Of a stretch of 64,000 nt of DNA, positions 27,274 to 36,620 are shown piece by piece. The notes under the pieces were generated by a model, which was not told where the DNA came from, made no database searches, and saw only the letters and a list, made by a program, of their open reading frames with translations. The stretch's first letter is position 1. Each line of letters starts with the position of its first letter. The DNA comes from Sagittula salina (lineage in GTDB: Bacteria > Pseudomonadota > Alphaproteobacteria > Rhodobacterales > Rhodobacteraceae). The stretch is taken from positions 124,001 to 188,000 of the forward strand of contig NZ_JAGISH010000010.1 in NCBI RefSeq assembly GCF_017813235.1, read 5' to 3'. A program made the translations under genes and the position numbers.

Positions 27274-27702
27274 ATGATGACACCGCGCCCCCTTGCCCGG
27301 CTCGCGCTCCTCCTCTGCGCCCTCGCAGCCGCACCGACATCCGCCGCCGAAGGCCCCAGGCCTTCGGATCAGGCGCTGACACTGGCCACATGCCACGGCC
27401 GCTACATGGCCACGGTGGAACACAGCCGCCTTGTTGCAACGGAGAACGACGCGGCGAAACTCCGTCTTGGCTGGCTCGAGGCGATGATGAACGCCATAGC
27501 CCAGGAATTCCTCGACCATCGCAGCTACGGTATCGAACTGATGCGCAACCGGGTCAACGCCCGCGCGGAAATGCGCAGCCTCTTTTCCACCGCCGAATTC
27601 GACGGCGATCCCCGCCGTCGGCGGCTGGCCAGCGCCCAGATCCGCCGCAATCTGGCGGGCTGCGACGCGCTCTTCCTCGGCAGACGCTATCTCGGCATCT
27701 GA
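27274..27702 (+). CDS. Predicted secreted hypothetical protein, paralogue 2
   Basis: A 142-residue protein with a signal peptide (LALLLCALAAAPTSAA, about residues 9-24) and a helical mature domain. It shares with the preceding gene the CHGRYMATVE motif and a terminal AQIRRNLAGCDALFLG helix, including two cysteines at equivalent positions that could pair. The start is the ATG at 27274 or the next at 27277. It lies 54 bp before cobT. No known family is recognised; a periplasmic location is inferred from the signal peptide. Confidence 0.75.
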   Translation: MMTPRPLARLALLLCALAAAPTSAAEGPRPSDQALTLATCHGRYMATVEHSRLVATENDAAKLRLGWLEAMMNAIAQEFLDHRSYGIELMRNRVNARAEMRSLFSTAEFDGDPRRRRLASAQIRRNLAGCDALFLGRRYLGI

Positions 27703-27756
27703 CTGGACGGCGCCTGCCTCTTGCCAATACCGTCGCAAGGGTTCAAATCTGCTCTT

Positions 27757-29637
27757 ATGAGCAAGCCCAGCGACAACCCCGCCGATCCGTTCAAGAAGGC
27801 CCTCGCCGAAGCGACCAAGGTCATGGCCGACGACCCCGAGCTTTCGGTGAGCTACTCGGTCGATCCCTCCGGGGTATCCGGCGACGCCATGCGCCTGCCG
27901 CAGATCTCGCGTCGGATGACTCGCGACGAGGTGATGCTGGCACGCGGCACCGCCGACGCGCTGGCGCTGCACCGCCGCTACCACGACACGGTCACGCACA
28001 ACCGCTACCTGCCGCAGGGCGACATGGCGCGCGACCTTTACGAGGCGATGGAAACCGCGCGTTGCGAGGCGATGGGCGCGCGTGACATGCCCGGGACCGC
28101 GGGCAACATCGATGCCAAGATCGGCCACGACGCCGCCCGCCGCGGCTATGGCCAGATCCGCGACAAGGCGGAGGCCCCGCTGCCGGTCGCCGCCGGCTAC
28201 CTGATACGCCACCTCGCCACCGGGCGCGATCTGCCGGCGGACGCCACCAACGTCATGGAACTGTGGCGCGGTTACATGGAGGAGCAGGCCGCAGGCACGC
28301 TCGAGTCCGTGGGCGACGTCCTGGCGGACCAGCAGGCCTTTGCCCGGTTCGCGCGCCAGATGATCACCGATCTCGGCTACGGCGATCAGCTGGGCGACGA
28401 CCCCGACAACATGGACGACGAATCCGACGAGGAGGGCGAACAGGACGGTCAGGAAGAGGAGGAAAACCCCGACTCGACCGGAAACGACGAAGATCAGTCC
28501 GAAGATGCCGAAGCCTCCCCCGAGCAGTCGCAGGACGAAACGCAGGATCCGTCTCAGGCTCAGGTCACCATGGACGACATGGCCGATCAGGAATTGGGCG
28601 ACGAGGCAGAACTGCCCGAGGGCGACGCCCCGATGGAGCCCCCCGCGCCGCAGCCCTTTTCGGAGGCCGATCCCGACTACAAAGTCTACGCCACCGATAA
28701 CGACGAGGAAATCGAGGCCCACGATCTCGCCGAACCGGTTGAGCTGGAACGCCTGCGTGCCTACCTCGACCAGCAGCTTGAACCGCTGAAAGGCGCCGTC
28801 AGCCGTCTCGCCAACAAGCTGCAGCGCCGCCTGCAGGCGCAGCAGAACCGGTCCTGGGAATTCGACCAGGAGGAAGGCGTGCTCGACGCGGGCCGCCTTG
28901 CGCGCGTGGTGGCCAACCCGACGACGCCGCTGTCGTTCAAGGTCGAGAGGGACATGGAGTTCCGCGATACGGTGGTGACGCTGCTCCTCGACAATTCCGG
29001 TTCCATGCGTGGGCGCCCCATCTCCATCGCCGCGATCTGTGCCGATGTGCTGGCGCGCACCCTGGAACGCTGTTCGGTCAAGGTGGAGATCCTCGGCTTT
29101 ACCACACGAGCCTGGAAGGGCGGGCAGGCGCGTGAGGCCTGGCTGAATGCGGGCCGCGAACAGCAGCCCGGCCGCCTCAACGATCTGCGTCACATCATCT
29201 ACAAGAAGGCCGACGCACCGTGGCGTCGCACCCGCGACAACCTTGGCCTGATGATGAAGGAAGGCTTGCTGAAGGAAAACATCGACGGCGAGGCGCTGGA
29301 ATGGGCGCATCGCCGCATGGTGCACCGCCCCGAAGCCCGGAAGATCCTGATGGTGATCTCGGACGGCGCGCCGGTGGACGATTCCACGCTGTCGGTGAAC
29401 CCGGCGAACTACCTCGAAAAGCACCTGCGGGATGTGATCGCCATGGTCGAAAAGCGCCGTCAGGTCGAACTGCTCGCCATTGGCATCGGCCACGACGTCA
29501 CACGCTACTACGACCGTGCGGTGACTATCACCGACGTCGAACAGCTGGCGGGCGCGATGACCGAACAGTTGGCCTCGCTCTTCGACTCCGATCCCCGGGC
29601 GCGCGCCCGCCTGATCGGGATCAAGCGGGCCTCCTGA
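27757..29637 (+). CDS. cobT: Cobaltochelatase subunit CobT
   Basis: A 626-residue subunit that with CobS forms the AAA+ chaperone ring of the aerobic cobaltochelatase. The order is an N-terminal helical domain (about 1-215), a long acidic linker (about 220-300, rich in Asp/Glu/Gln such as [17 protein letters not shown]), and a C-terminal von Willebrand A domain with an intact MIDAS motif ([11 protein letters not shown], about residues 409-419). The ATG at 27757 gives the normal start ([16 protein letters not shown]). It has no Shine-Dalgarno. cobS is about 3 kb upstream, separated by unrelated genes. Confidence 0.95.
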   Translation: MSKPSDNPADPFKKALAEATKVMADDPELSVSYSVDPSGVSGDAMRLPQISRRMTRDEVMLARGTADALALHRRYHDTVTHNRYLPQGDMARDLYEAMETARCEAMGARDMPGTAGNIDAKIGHDAARRGYGQIRDKAEAPLPVAAGYLIRHLATGRDLPADATNVMELWRGYMEEQAAGTLESVGDVLADQQAFARFARQMITDLGYGDQLGDDPDNMDDESDEEGEQDGQEEEENPDSTGNDEDQSEDAEASPEQSQDETQDPSQAQVTMDDMADQELGDEAELPEGDAPMEPPAPQPFSEADPDYKVYATDNDEEIEAHDLAEPVELERLRAYLDQQLEPLKGAVSRLANKLQRRLQAQQNRSWEFDQEEGVLDAGRLARVVANPTTPLSFKVERDMEFRDTVVTLLLDNSGSMRGRPISIAAICADVLARTLERCSVKVEILGFTTRAWKGGQAREAWLNAGREQQPGRLNDLRHIIYKKADAPWRRTRDNLGLMMKEGLLKENIDGEALEWAHRRMVHRPEARKILMVISDGAPVDDSTLSVNPANYLEKHLRDVIAMVEKRRQVELLAIGIGHDVTRYYDRAVTITDVEQLAGAMTEQLASLFDSDPRARARLIGIKRAS

Positions 29638-29721
29638 AGGATTGCGGGCGCGCGGTACTGGCTGCGGCTTTTGCGGGCAAATGGCAATCAGGAAACCGGA
29701 AAACATATCCCGCAGACCTGC

Positions 29722-29742
29722 TCAGGACGTGCCCTGTCCTGA
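29722..29742 (+). terminator. Hairpin after cobT, possible terminator
   Basis: TCAGGAC-gtgccct-GTCCTGA is a perfect 7-bp stem 85 nt past the cobT stop. No T-run follows, so it may only be a 3' stabilising hairpin. Confidence 0.35.
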
Positions 29743-29850
29743 TCCTATGCTTCCGGAATACGCCGGGAAGTGACGGGGCCGCCCCCTCGCTGGCCCCCTT
29801 TCCAGTGGCGATCCGCCCGATACTCTTGCGGCCAACAGAAAGGCATCCAC

Positions 29851-31617
29851 ATGTTCCAGACCTTTACCGAGACCGCCTCCCCCACTCAGGGGCCGGCCCG
29901 CCTTGCCTCCCTGCAGGCAAAGCTGAAGGAACGTGGGTTGGATGGATTCCTCGTGCCCCGCGCCGATGCGCATCAGGGCGAATACGTGGCCCCGCACGAC
30001 GATCGCCTGGCCTGGCTCACCGGTTTCACCGGCTCCGCTGGCTGGGCAATCGCGCTGCAGGACCGCGCCGCGATCTTCACCGACAGCCGCTATACCGTGC
30101 AGGTAAAGGCGCAGACCGACACAGTCTTTGAAAAGGTCGACTGGCCCGGCACCACGCTGGGCGACTGGCTGGCAAAGGCGCTGCCCGAGGGGCGGCTGGC
30201 CTATGACCCTTGGTTGCTGACGCTCTCGCAGAAGCGCGAGTTGGAAAACAGCGTTCCCGGACTGGCGCTGGTGGCCTCGGAGAACCTGATCGACGCGCTC
30301 TGGCAGGATCAGCCCGCCCCGCCCATGGCACCTGCATTCGCCCAGCCGCTCGACCTCGCGGGTGAAGCGCACGGCGACAAGATTGCCCGTCTTGCCCGCG
30401 GGCTCATCCCGAACGCGGCCGCCGTCATCACCCTGCCGGACAGCATCGCCTGGTTGCTGAACATCCGTGGCGCGGATATCCCGCGCAATCCCGTGGCGCA
30501 TGGGTTTGCGATTTTGCACCGCGAAGGGCGTGTCGATCTCTTTGTCGCGGAGGCGAAAACCGAGGCCATCCGGGACCACCTCGGGCCGCAGGTTGCCCTG
30601 CTGCCACCCGAGGCGCTGATGCCCACGCTCGACGCGCTGAAAGGCCCCGTTCTTGTCGATCCCGCCACCTGCCCCGTGGCGATCAGCGACCGGCTTGCGC
30701 AGTCCAGCGAGGGCAGTGATCCCTGCGTCCTGCCCAAGGCAAGCAAGAACGCCGCCGAACTCGACGGCACCCGCGCGGCACATCGCCGCGACGCAACAGC
30801 CATGGTGCGATTTCTGCACTGGGTGGACCAGCAGACCCCCGGCAGTTTCACCGAGATCGATGTTGTCCGACGGCTGGAGGACGAGCGGCGCAACACCAAT
30901 GCCCTGCGCGACATTTCCTTTGAGACCATCTCCGGCGCGGGCCCGAACGGGGCCATCGTGCACTACCGCGTGACTGAAGCGACGAACCGCTCTGTCGATC
31001 CCGGCCTTCTGTTGGTCGATTCCGGCGGGCAATATGTCGACGGAACCACCGACATCACCCGCACCATCTGCGTGGGCGAGGCCTCGGAGGAACAGCGCGA
31101 GGCCTTTACCCGCGTGCTGAAGGGCATGATCGCCCTGTCGCGCCTGCGTTTCCCCAAGGGGCTCGCCGGGCGCGACATCGACGCGCTGGCCCGCACCAGC
31201 TTGTGGGAGGCCGGGCTCGACTACGGGCATGGCACCGGACACGGCGTCGGCTCCTACCTGTGTGTGCACGAGGGCCCCGCCCGCATCGCCCGCACCGGCA
31301 CCGTTCCCTTCGAGCCGGGCATGATCCTGTCGAACGAACCCGGTTTCTACCGCGAGGGTGCCTATGGCATCCGCATCGAAAACCTCGTTGTGGTGGAGGA
31401 AGCTCCCGCCCTGCCCGGTCAGACCGTACCGCAGATGTACCGTTTCGAGACACTGACACTGGTCCCCATCGACCGCCGCCTTGTCATGACAGAACTGCTG
31501 ACCACGCCGGAACGCGACTGGATCAACGCCTATCACCAGAGAGTGCTGGACACTATTGGTCCGCATGTAGATGATGCCGCAGGCGCATGGTTGGCGCTTG
31601 CATGCGCACCCCTCTGA
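29851..31617 (+). CDS. Aminopeptidase P family metallopeptidase (M24B)
   Basis: A 588-residue Xaa-Pro aminopeptidase with two creatinase N-domains (about 1-310) and a C-terminal pita-bread M24 domain. Metal ligands are visible: two Asp in LLLVDSGGQYVDGTTDITRT, His in GHGTGHGVGSYL, and Glu in SNEPGFY and IRIENLVVVEE. It releases N-terminal residues before proline in the cytoplasm. GAAAGG lies about 8 nt before the ATG at 29851, and the frame is open upstream without similarity. The length matches the long eukaryotic-like XPNPEP1 form common in Rhodobacterales. Confidence 0.94.
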   Translation: MFQTFTETASPTQGPARLASLQAKLKERGLDGFLVPRADAHQGEYVAPHDDRLAWLTGFTGSAGWAIALQDRAAIFTDSRYTVQVKAQTDTVFEKVDWPGTTLGDWLAKALPEGRLAYDPWLLTLSQKRELENSVPGLALVASENLIDALWQDQPAPPMAPAFAQPLDLAGEAHGDKIARLARGLIPNAAAVITLPDSIAWLLNIRGADIPRNPVAHGFAILHREGRVDLFVAEAKTEAIRDHLGPQVALLPPEALMPTLDALKGPVLVDPATCPVAISDRLAQSSEGSDPCVLPKASKNAAELDGTRAAHRRDATAMVRFLHWVDQQTPGSFTEIDVVRRLEDERRNTNALRDISFETISGAGPNGAIVHYRVTEATNRSVDPGLLLVDSGGQYVDGTTDITRTICVGEASEEQREAFTRVLKGMIALSRLRFPKGLAGRDIDALARTSLWEAGLDYGHGTGHGVGSYLCVHEGPARIARTGTVPFEPGMILSNEPGFYREGAYGIRIENLVVVEEAPALPGQTVPQMYRFETLTLVPIDRRLVMTELLTTPERDWINAYHQRVLDTIGPHVDDAAGAWLALACAPL

Positions 31618-31664
31618 CATATTGATGTTACGAAACCCGTCCATCTGGTCGGGAAAGGGGAAAA

Positions 31665-31688
31665 AGCGGCCCGCATCCGTGGGCCGCT
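31665..31688. repeat. Hairpin between the aminopeptidase P and DUF427 genes
   Basis: AGCGGCCC-gcatccgt-GGGCCGCT is a perfect 8-bp stem, 21 nt before the DUF427 start codon. A T-run follows only on the minus strand, where no gene ends, so it is more likely a transcript hairpin at the aminopeptidase 3' end or in the DUF427 leader. Confidence 0.45.
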
Positions 31689-31709
31689 GGGAGCAAGGGA
31701 GAGAATTCA

Positions 31710-32060
31710 ATGACCACGACCAAAACTATTTCGATCACGCCCGCCGTCGGCACCTGGGTCGTCCGGGCCGGTGGTGCGGTGCTGGGCGAATCCTCTCGTG
31801 CGCTGGAAATGCGGGAGGGCGACCTGCCGCCCGTGATCTATTTTCCGCGCGAAGACATCGGCATGGCCTTCCTCGACGCCACGTCCCACAGCACCAGTTG
31901 CCCGCTGAAGGGCACGGCGAGCTACTATTCGATCATGTCGAAGTCGCGCACCTACGAGAACGCCGTCTGGTCCTACGAATCTCCACTGGAGGCAGCGGCG
32001 GAGATCAAGGGCCACCTCGCCTTCATGGTTCAGGACGGAGTCGCGGTGGAACAGGTCTGA
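31710..32060 (+). CDS. DUF427 domain-containing protein
   Basis: A 116-residue protein covering one DUF427 beta-tent domain. Recognisable segments are AGGAVLGESSRALEM, PPVIYFPREDIGM, SHSTSCPLKGTASYYSI and ENAVWSYESPLEAAAEIKGHLAF. The fold is related to proteins with unknown small-molecule or nucleic-acid roles, and no activity is established. AGGGAGAG precedes the ATG, and a clear intrinsic terminator follows. Confidence 0.93.
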   Translation: MTTTKTISITPAVGTWVVRAGGAVLGESSRALEMREGDLPPVIYFPREDIGMAFLDATSHSTSCPLKGTASYYSIMSKSRTYENAVWSYESPLEAAAEIKGHLAFMVQDGVAVEQV

Positions 32061-32087
32061 CCTCCCCGCCCCGAACATCCCGGAAAC

Positions 32088-32116
32088 AGGCGCACCCCGC
32101 TGGGCGCGCCTTTTTT
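32088..32116 (+). terminator. Intrinsic terminator of the DUF427 gene
   Basis: AGGCGCACC-ccgct-GGGCGCGCCT pairs over 9-10 bp with one mismatch and is followed by six T residues, 27 nt after the stop codon. Confidence 0.9.
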
Positions 32117-32350
32117 CATGCACGGAACGCCCCTCTCTCGCTGCTGTGTCACGGCCTCATGGCCGTCAACGGCACGCGGGAAATCGCTCATGACAGGCGC
32201 CTGACTGGACGCCGCTTACCGTCGCTTCACCATATCTGGTCCATGTTATTGCATGACACCGGCCCCGCCCCCAGCTTCCCCCTATCCGGTCCCGCGCTGC
32301 CCGGGAGGGAAACGGCCGAGCGACCGGAAGACGAAGGAAAGGACACCGCC

Positions 32351-33412
32351 ATGCCCCGGCTCTTGCCCCTGCTCGCCAGCCTCGTGATCGCCACTGCCGC
32401 GCCGCTTTCGGCCGCATGGGCGGCACAGGCCCTTATCGACGCGCCACGCGGCACCACGATCGAGATGCGCCGCGGACCGGCGGAAGCCTTCGACCTCGTT
32501 CGCCTGCTGCGCCCCGGCGCTACGGTGGATGTACTGGGCAACGACCCCGCCGACATGTGGGTGAAGGTGCGTCATCCATCCGGGGCGGAGGGTTGGATTC
32601 GCCGCTCCGCACTCGCCCAGCCGCCCGTGGAGGCATCCGAAAAGCCCCGCGCGGAAAACCCGACGCTGCCGCGCGCCTCCGACCGCCCCGACTGGATTCA
32701 CCGCGATGCCTCGCGCGGGGGCAGCACCGGGGCCTGGCGCGAGACGGGGCGCGAGACGGGGCGCGACTCGGGGCGCGACTTTCCGCGCGATCAGAGCCGC
32801 GACGATGGACGGGAACGCATGTACGTCAGTTCCCGCACCAGCGCGCTGAACCTGCGGCAGGGACCGGGGACGAATACGGCGGTGCTCGACACCCTGCAGC
32901 ATGGCAGCCCCGTCACCATCCTCGGCGGCGGCGATCCATGGCGCCGCGTCCGCAGCGAGTCAGGGCAGGTCGGCTACGTACACGGCAACTACCTGACGTC
33001 CGAGGCTCCGCTCAACCGGGCACAGCCCGGTGCGCCGGCCCGCGGCACGCGTTTTGTCGATGCGCCCGACTACGGTGCGCTGAACCTGCGGCAGGGGCCG
33101 GGCACGGATTTTGCCATCGCCGCCACCATGTCGCACGGAACGCAGGTGGAGGTGCTGGACGGCGGGACCGACAACTGGCGGCTGGTAAGAACGGAGGATG
33201 GCGCTGTTGGCTTTGCCGCCGCAAACTACCTGTCGGTCGATCGCCCCGCTCCGCGCGTGACGCGACAGGAAAACCGCGAGGAATACCGCGACGGTCGCCG
33301 CGTGATCCGCGTCACGCCCCAAGAACTGCCCGGCCTGCTGGCCGCCTGCGCATTCTCCGGAAATCTCGACCGCTGCATCGCGCGCCAGATCGATCGGCGC
33401 GACGGGCGCTGA
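32351..33412 (+). CDS. Secreted bacterial SH3-repeat protein
   Basis: A 353-residue exported protein. A signal peptide (about residues 1-26, ending SAAWA) is followed by three SH3b domains at about 27-95, 157-220 and 233-305; the last two share the motif ALNLRQGPGT. The second SH3 is preceded by a charged Arg/Asp/Gly linker made by a 12-bp tandem repeat. The C-terminus has a short Arg-rich helical tail with two cysteines. SH3b domains usually bind peptidoglycan, so an envelope role is likely, but there is no catalytic domain. The ATG follows GGAAAGGACACCGCC. Confidence 0.85.
   Translation: MPRLLPLLASLVIATAAPLSAAWAAQALIDAPRGTTIEMRRGPAEAFDLVRLLRPGATVDVLGNDPADMWVKVRHPSGAEGWIRRSALAQPPVEASEKPRAENPTLPRASDRPDWIHRDASRGGSTGAWRETGRETGRDSGRDFPRDQSRDDGRERMYVSSRTSALNLRQGPGTNTAVLDTLQHGSPVTILGGGDPWRRVRSESGQVGYVHGNYLTSEAPLNRAQPGAPARGTRFVDAPDYGALNLRQGPGTDFAIAATMSHGTQVEVLDGGTDNWRLVRTEDGAVGFAAANYLSVDRPAPRVTRQENREEYRDGRRVIRVTPQELPGLLAACAFSGNLDRCIARQIDRRDGR
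32737..32784 (+). repeat. Four 12-bp tandem units coding an Arg-x-x-Gly linker
   Basis: Units GCGCGAGACGGG, GCGCGAGACGGG, GCGCGACTCGGG and GCGCGACTTTCC follow each other in frame in the SH3 protein gene, coding a RETG-RETG-RDSG-RDFP linker. Confidence 0.8.
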
Positions 33413-33489
33413 TCGAATTGGCACTGAGCAAGGAGCCGGGGGCGTAGCCGACGACACGCCTTCGACACGCTTGCCGTGCCTGCCTTCGG

Positions 33490-35160
33490 TCAGGAATGCT
33501 CCTCTGCCGCCGTGGCCGCCAGCGCCTTGTTGTAGGCTTTCAGCGCGTCGACGTGGAACAGCGCCCCCTGTAGAACCGGCTGCCCGCCCTCCATCCGCAC
33601 CACCGGCAGGAAGGGTTTCGACGATGCATCGAGTTGCGGCAGGGCAGTCTTCAGCGTGGCGTCCTCCAGAATGTACAGCCCCGTCTCGATCATCTCAATG
33701 CACTCCGCCTCTTCGGCAGCGCGCGCATCGTCGGGCTTGCGCATGACGCCGCGCACCCGGAACATCCCCAGAAGGTAGCTTTGTGGACCCGCGGCAAGCG
33801 CTACCTTGCGCCGCTCCAACTGTGTCAGGAAGAACGAGCGATGCACCACGCGTGCGGACAGCGCCGTCGACATCGATACGGAAATCATCACCGCCAGCCC
33901 CGTCTGCCAGTCGCCCGTCAGTTCAAAGACGATGAGCGTGGTGGAGATCGGCGCCCCCAGTACCGCCGCCGCCAACGCCCCCATCCCCGCCAGCGCATAG
34001 AGCGTGAAGGCCGAAGATGCCTCCGGAAAGAAGGCCGTGGCGATATGGCCAAAGGTCAGCCCGGTCAGCGCCCCGACCATCAGCGAAGGTGAAAAGATCC
34101 CTCCGCCCATGCGCCCAGCCATGGTGATCGACACCGCCAGCACCTTTATCATGGCAAAGGTAAAGGCCTGCCCCAACACCAATTGCCCGGTCAGCGCGAG
34201 GCTCGTGGTTTCGTATCCCACGCCGATAATATGCGGGAATTTCACCGCGATTATGCCCAGCAGCAGCCCGGCCACCGCCGGGCGCGCCCACCGCGGCAGT
34301 TTCAGCCGCTGCTGCACCGCCGTCTCCACGTCGTCGGCAAAGAAGATCGCCCGCATCATCACCACCGCGACCATGCCGCAGACCAGCCCCAGCAGAAAGA
34401 AGGCCGGCAACTCCAGATAAAACTCAACCGTCGTGGTACCGGGCAACAGGAACTCCGTCACGTCGCCATAGACCAGCCGGTTGATCACCGTCCCCGCCGC
34501 CGAAGCCACCACGATCGGCGCGAATGCGTGCAAGGCGAAGTGCCGCAACACGACCTCCAGCGCGAAAAGAGCCCCCGCAATGGGCGCGTTGAAGCTGGCC
34601 GAAACCGCCGCCGCCACTGCGCAGCCCAGCAGGTCGCGCCCGGTGATGCCGTCGACCTTCATCCGGTTCGCCGTCCAAGTCGCCAGCAGTGCCGCCATAT
34701 GCACCACCGGGCCTTCGCGCCCCGTGCTGCCCCCCGTCGACAGCGTTATCCACGAACACAGGACAGAGGCCACGCCCGCACGCCGCTCCACACGCCCGTC
34801 GTTCAGCGCTGCGCCCTCGATCACGTCGCCGACTGACCGTACCCTCCCGTCCGGCGTGAAGCGTTGCAGGATCACCCCGACGACGATGCCGCCCGCGACC
34901 GGGATGGCCACGACCCACGGCCAGTGCAGTTGCCCCGCCCAACTGGCAAGCCGGTTCACGTCATCTGTGCGGTACAGCGCCTCCTGCAACCACTCCACCG
35001 CGAAACGGAACCCGATGGCGCCGAAACCGCAGACCGTCCCCAGCGAAAGCGCCACGAACCAGAAGGTGACCTGTCCGGGGCCCTTGTGCCGGATCAGGTC
35101 CCATCCCCGACGCAGGTCCCCCCGGATCGTTTCAAGGTGTTGCCCGATCACCCCTGACAC
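33490..35160 (-). CDS. clcA: ClC-family chloride channel/antiporter
   Basis: A 556-residue membrane protein of the ClC family. Three selectivity-filter motifs are visible: GSTGREGP around residue 148 (its Glu is the external gating glutamate), GGGIFSPSL (the GxFxP motif), and the proton-pathway region near it. The retained gating Glu favours H+/Cl- exchange, as in the prokaryotic transporters. The C-terminal 100 residues look like a degenerate CBS region. The start is a GTG at 35160 with GGAGG 8 nt before it. It is divergent from the flavoprotein gene. Confidence 0.92.
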   Translation of the reverse strand: MSGVIGQHLETIRGDLRRGWDLIRHKGPGQVTFWFVALSLGTVCGFGAIGFRFAVEWLQEALYRTDDVNRLASWAGQLHWPWVVAIPVAGGIVVGVILQRFTPDGRVRSVGDVIEGAALNDGRVERRAGVASVLCSWITLSTGGSTGREGPVVHMAALLATWTANRMKVDGITGRDLLGCAVAAAVSASFNAPIAGALFALEVVLRHFALHAFAPIVVASAAGTVINRLVYGDVTEFLLPGTTTVEFYLELPAFFLLGLVCGMVAVVMMRAIFFADDVETAVQQRLKLPRWARPAVAGLLLGIIAVKFPHIIGVGYETTSLALTGQLVLGQAFTFAMIKVLAVSITMAGRMGGGIFSPSLMVGALTGLTFGHIATAFFPEASSAFTLYALAGMGALAAAVLGAPISTTLIVFELTGDWQTGLAVMISVSMSTALSARVVHRSFFLTQLERRKVALAAGPQSYLLGMFRVRGVMRKPDDARAAEEAECIEMIETGLYILEDATLKTALPQLDASSKPFLPVVRMEGGQPVLQGALFHVDALKAYNKALAATAAEEHS

Positions 35161-35241
35161 AGGTGCTTCCTCCGATCCCGCGACTTCCCCCGCCTTGCAC
35201 GCTTGGCTAGAGTGGCTTCGTTAACCACTCGGAGGCCCCAT

Positions 35242-36615
35242 ATGCCCCTCGCCAAGGCGCTCGACGACTTACAGGCATTCCTAGGCGAACGGCTCAGCAC
35301 GGCCAAGCCCGATCTGGACGCACACGGTCTTTCGGAAAGTTACTTCGCCCCCGCGCCGCCCGACGCGGTGGCCTGGCCGGAGACAACCGAAGAAGTCTCC
35401 CGCATCTTGCAGATTTGCGCCCGTCACGGCGTTCCCGTCACGGGGTACGGCGCGGGCACCTCGCTGGAGGCGCAGGCACAGGCGCTTCAGGGCGGCGTCA
35501 CGGTGGATTTCGCGCGCATGAACCGGGTGCTCACCCTGCGCCCCGCAGATATGGATGTAACGGTCCAGCCTGGTGTTACCCGTGAGGCCCTGAACGAGGA
35601 ACTGCGCGCCACCGGCCTTTTCTTTCCGGTCGATCCCGGAGCGAACGCCACCATCGGCGGCATGGCGATGACGCGCGCTTCGGGAACGACAACGGTAAGA
35701 TACGGCACGATGCGCGACAATGTTATGGGATTTGAGGCGGTTCTTGCCGATGGTCGCGTAATTCGCACCGGTTCACGCGCGCGAAAGACCGCAGCCGGTT
35801 ACGACCTGACCGCGCTTCTGGTCGGCTCCGAAGGCACGCTGGCGCTGGTGACTGAGATCACCTTGCGCCTGCATGGCATACCGGAATCGATCTCTGCCGG
35901 GATCTGCGCCTTTCCCGACATGGCCTCGGCCGTGAATGCGGTGATGGACACCATCCAGATGGGCATTCCATTGGCCCGCATCGAATTCGTCTGTCGCGAA
36001 ACCGCGCGCGCCTTCAACGCCTACGCCGGTTCCAATATGGCGGCGCTGCCGCATCTGCTGGTGGAATTTCACGGCTCGCCAGAAAGCGTTGCGCAGGATG
36101 CCGCGCGTTTCGCGGAAATCGTCGCCGATCACGGCGGTTCGGAATTTCAGTGGTCCTCGAATACGGAAGATCGCACCGCCCTCTGGGCCATGCGCCATAA
36201 CGGCTATTACGCTATTCTCGCCTCGCGGCCCGGTGCACGGGCGATAGTCACCGACATCTGCGTGCCGATCAGCCAACTGGCCCGCGCCGTTGAAGAAACG
36301 CAGGCCGACATCGCTGCGTCCGGGATCCCTGGCCCGATCCTCGGGCATGTTGGCGATGGCAACTTCCACGCCATCCTACTGATCGACCCGGAGAATACCG
36401 ACGATCTCGATCGGGCAAAGGCCCTGTCGACCGGCATGGCCGAACGCGCACTTGCGCTGGGTGGTACCTGCACCGGAGAGCACGGCGTCGGCATCGGAAA
36501 GAAGGCCTTCATGACCGCAGAGCATGGCGAAGCCTGGTCGATCATGGGCGACCTGAAAATCGCGCTCGACCCCGGCAATATACTGAACCCGGGCAAACTG
36601 GTTCCGGGCAACTGA
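35242..36615 (+). CDS. FAD-binding oxidoreductase, GlcD/D-lactate dehydrogenase (cytochrome) type
   Basis: A 457-residue flavoprotein of the vanillyl-alcohol-oxidase fold. An N-terminal FAD_binding_4 domain (about 35-215) contains GVPVTGYGAGTSLEAQ and GANATIGGMAMTRASG, and a C-terminal FAD-linked oxidase domain (about 215-457) contains GHVGDGNFHAILL and CTGEHGVGIGKK. These proteins oxidise D-2-hydroxy acids such as D-lactate or glycolate, and the true substrate here is unknown. The ATG at 35242 has GGAGG 7 nt before it. The gene is convergent with the TetR gene, only 5 nt apart. Confidence 0.9.
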   Translation: MPLAKALDDLQAFLGERLSTAKPDLDAHGLSESYFAPAPPDAVAWPETTEEVSRILQICARHGVPVTGYGAGTSLEAQAQALQGGVTVDFARMNRVLTLRPADMDVTVQPGVTREALNEELRATGLFFPVDPGANATIGGMAMTRASGTTTVRYGTMRDNVMGFEAVLADGRVIRTGSRARKTAAGYDLTALLVGSEGTLALVTEITLRLHGIPESISAGICAFPDMASAVNAVMDTIQMGIPLARIEFVCRETARAFNAYAGSNMAALPHLLVEFHGSPESVAQDAARFAEIVADHGGSEFQWSSNTEDRTALWAMRHNGYYAILASRPGARAIVTDICVPISQLARAVEETQADIAASGIPGPILGHVGDGNFHAILLIDPENTDDLDRAKALSTGMAERALALGGTCTGEHGVGIGKKAFMTAEHGEAWSIMGDLKIALDPGNILNPGKLVPGN

Positions 36616-36620
36616 ACCAT

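Noticed and set aside
27259..29706. 815-codon minus-strand frame opposite cobT
   Set aside because: Antisense shadow of CobT, whose VWA domain and MIDAS motif are intact on the plus strand.
29722..31710. 662-codon minus-strand frame opposite the aminopeptidase gene
   Set aside because: Antisense shadow; no family resemblance, while the plus strand has full M24 metal ligands.
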